Assembly: GCA_014381725.1 (NCBI GenBank)
Contig: JACNLC010000070.1
Span: forward strand, 50,621 to 114,620
Source: Fidelibacterota bacterium
GTDB taxonomy: Bacteria; Fidelibacterota; Marinisomatia; SCGC-AAA003-L08; JACNLC01
Length of the DNA stretch: 64,000 nucleotides
Direction: 5' to 3'
Positions 62,910-64,000 of this stretch are shown here, piece after piece. The notes beneath the pieces were generated by a model that was given only the letters and a program-made list of their open reading frames with translations, was not told the DNA's origin and did no database searches. Position 1 is the first letter of the stretch. Each line of letters begins with the position of its first letter. A program made the translations under genes and the position numbers.

Positions 62910-63945
62910 CACATCTATTATTCAACGCCAAAAGTTTCTTTCAAAAGGAACATGGGTGTTAATTGTTTTGGCAGGCTTTGGACTAACTATTGCTCTTATT
63001 AGGTTTGTGTTCGGTTTGGATGTAACTACAAATCTAAACGACCAGTATCCGTGGGGACTATGGATAGCCATTGATGTTGCAACGGGAGTTGCCCTGGCTG
63101 CGGGAGGATTTACAACAGCATTTTTAGTTTATGTCCTTAATGTAAAAAAATTCCATTTTGTGGTGCGTCCTGCGTTATTAACAGCGATGTTGGGTTATAC
63201 TTTTGTTGCACTTGGATTATTGGTTGATTTGGGACGATACTATAATGTTTGGCATCCTATTTTACCATCTATGTGGCAGGGAAATTCAGCACTGTTTGAA
63301 GTTGGTATGTGTGTTATGACTTATCTAACTGTTCTGTATATAGAATTTATTCCGATTGTATTTGAACGATATAAAAACAGAGTAAATCTCCCCGGTATAT
63401 TCTCGCGATTTAATAGTTTCTTAGAGCGGAAGATAAAACTGATTGATAAAATACTCTCAAAAACGATGTGGTTTTTCATTATTATGGGTGTCGTATTGTC
63501 GTGTATGCATCAATCTTCACTTGGAACGATGATGGCAATTGCAACAACTAAGCTACATCCGTTGTGGCATACGCCAATTTTACCACTATTATTTTTACTA
63601 TCTGCTTTTTCTGTTGGATTTCCAATGGTGATTGTAGAATCAATGATTTCTTCGCGTAGCTTTAAGCTCAAGTCAGAGACTAATCAATTAGCAGATCTTG
63701 CAAAGTATGTGCCATTTTTATTATGGATTTATTTTTCAGCAAAAATACTGGACTTAATCAATAGAGATGCCTATATGTATTTGTTAGATGGTTCTTTAGA
63801 ATGTTGGGCATTTTGGTTTGAAATGATTGTCGGCGTCATTTTCCCTATTATAATTTTTACTCGCAGGCGTTTAAGAACACGAGATGGATATTTGTTTGCC
63901 GGAGCATTAATGACCGTTTTTGGGGTGGCAATTAATCGGTATAAT
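62899..63945 (+). CDS. HybB/NrfD-like membrane subunit (second copy), 3' end not readable
   Basis: I read this frame by hand: it starts at TTG 62899, overlapping the HybA-like stop, with AAAGGG about nine bases upstream, and stays open for about 349 codons. NDQYPWGLWIAIDVATG and MHQSSLGTMMAIATTKL match the motifs of hybB at 47221. The coding sequence then enters the G run at 63946, so the end (perhaps 25 or more residues) is missing. It would pass electrons from the HybA-like protein to quinone. Confidence 0.9.

Positions 63946-64000
<55 letters not shown>

Overview
The window is about 64 kb of AT-rich bacterial chromosome, densely coded and arranged in long translationally coupled operons with many ATGA or TAATG junctions. 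Secreted proteins end either in dockerin-like repeats or in a C-terminal sorting domain of the YPNPFNPTT type. That combination is common in the Fibrobacterota-Chlorobiota-Bacteroidota group and its candidate phyla (Neomarinimicrobiota, Cloacimonadota, Ignavibacteria). This placement is an inference; no rRNA or other decisive marker is present. The energy genes suggest an anaerobe or microaerophile that uses H2: two [NiFe] hydrogenases, a cytochrome bd oxidase, and methylmalonyl-CoA and acyl-CoA carboxylase genes.

Layout. 1-11.7 kb is a purine/hydantoin catabolic island of the E. coli yge/yqe/ssnA type. The leftward operon has a molybdenum hydroxylase, SsnA, two carbamoyltransferases, carbamate kinase and a truncated PLP enzyme. 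The divergent rightward operon has YqeC, MocA-like, YqeB and XdhC maturation proteins and a dihydropyrimidinase/hydantoinase. GC content drops sharply near 3.6 kb inside the leftward operon. 11.8-19.2 kb is a leftward operon of secreted modular proteins (CapA-like, GH114-like, agmatine/peptidylarginine deiminase-like, endonuclease/phosphatase-like) plus a glutamine amidotransferase. 19.2-22.7 kb holds a DMT transporter, two tandem small coiled-coil proteins, and a tandem GAPDH pair whose first member lacks the catalytic Cys and a phosphate-binding Arg. 22.8-27.6 kb holds cydAB, HtrA, a small membrane protein and Hsp20. 27.8-33.4 kb is a lipid-turnover cluster (glycerol-3-phosphate dehydrogenase, GDPD, PlsC, HAD phosphatase, secreted lipase, Ste24 protease). 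33.4-42.9 kb carries a cupin, a HAD, a methyltransferase, an M24 peptidase and the dnaE-dtd-B12 subunit-carboxylase-TPR operon.

43-57.6 kb is the hydrogenase region. The leftward hybO-A-B-C-D operon (group 1, membrane-linked, exported) continues into a small membrane protein and an SDR fusion. A 512-bp divergent region follows, then the rightward hydB-G-D-A operon (group 3b-like cytosolic NAD(P)-linked enzyme) with its own maturation protease. Fused to this by overlaps are a lone receiver protein, a RegB/PrrB-like histidine kinase carrying the GGxxNP motif, and a double-ACT protein. This looks like a redox-sensing cassette built into the hydrogenase operon. 57.6-61.3 kb is a hotdog thioesterase and a metal-uptake group (permease, binding protein, His-rich outer-membrane protein, small His-rich exported protein) without an ATPase gene. 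61.4-63.9 kb is a MarR regulator with a Cys-rich tail followed by a second HybA/HybB pair that runs off the window. The last 55 bases are an uninterrupted G run, which is almost certainly not biological.

No tRNA, rRNA, CRISPR array, transposase or prophage gene was recognised. The most unusual items are the GAPDH pseudo-enzyme pair, the hydrogenase-linked RegB-like/receiver/ACT cassette, the SDR fusion beside the hydrogenase, the Cys-tailed MarR with the orphan HybAB pair, and the secreted dockerin operon.
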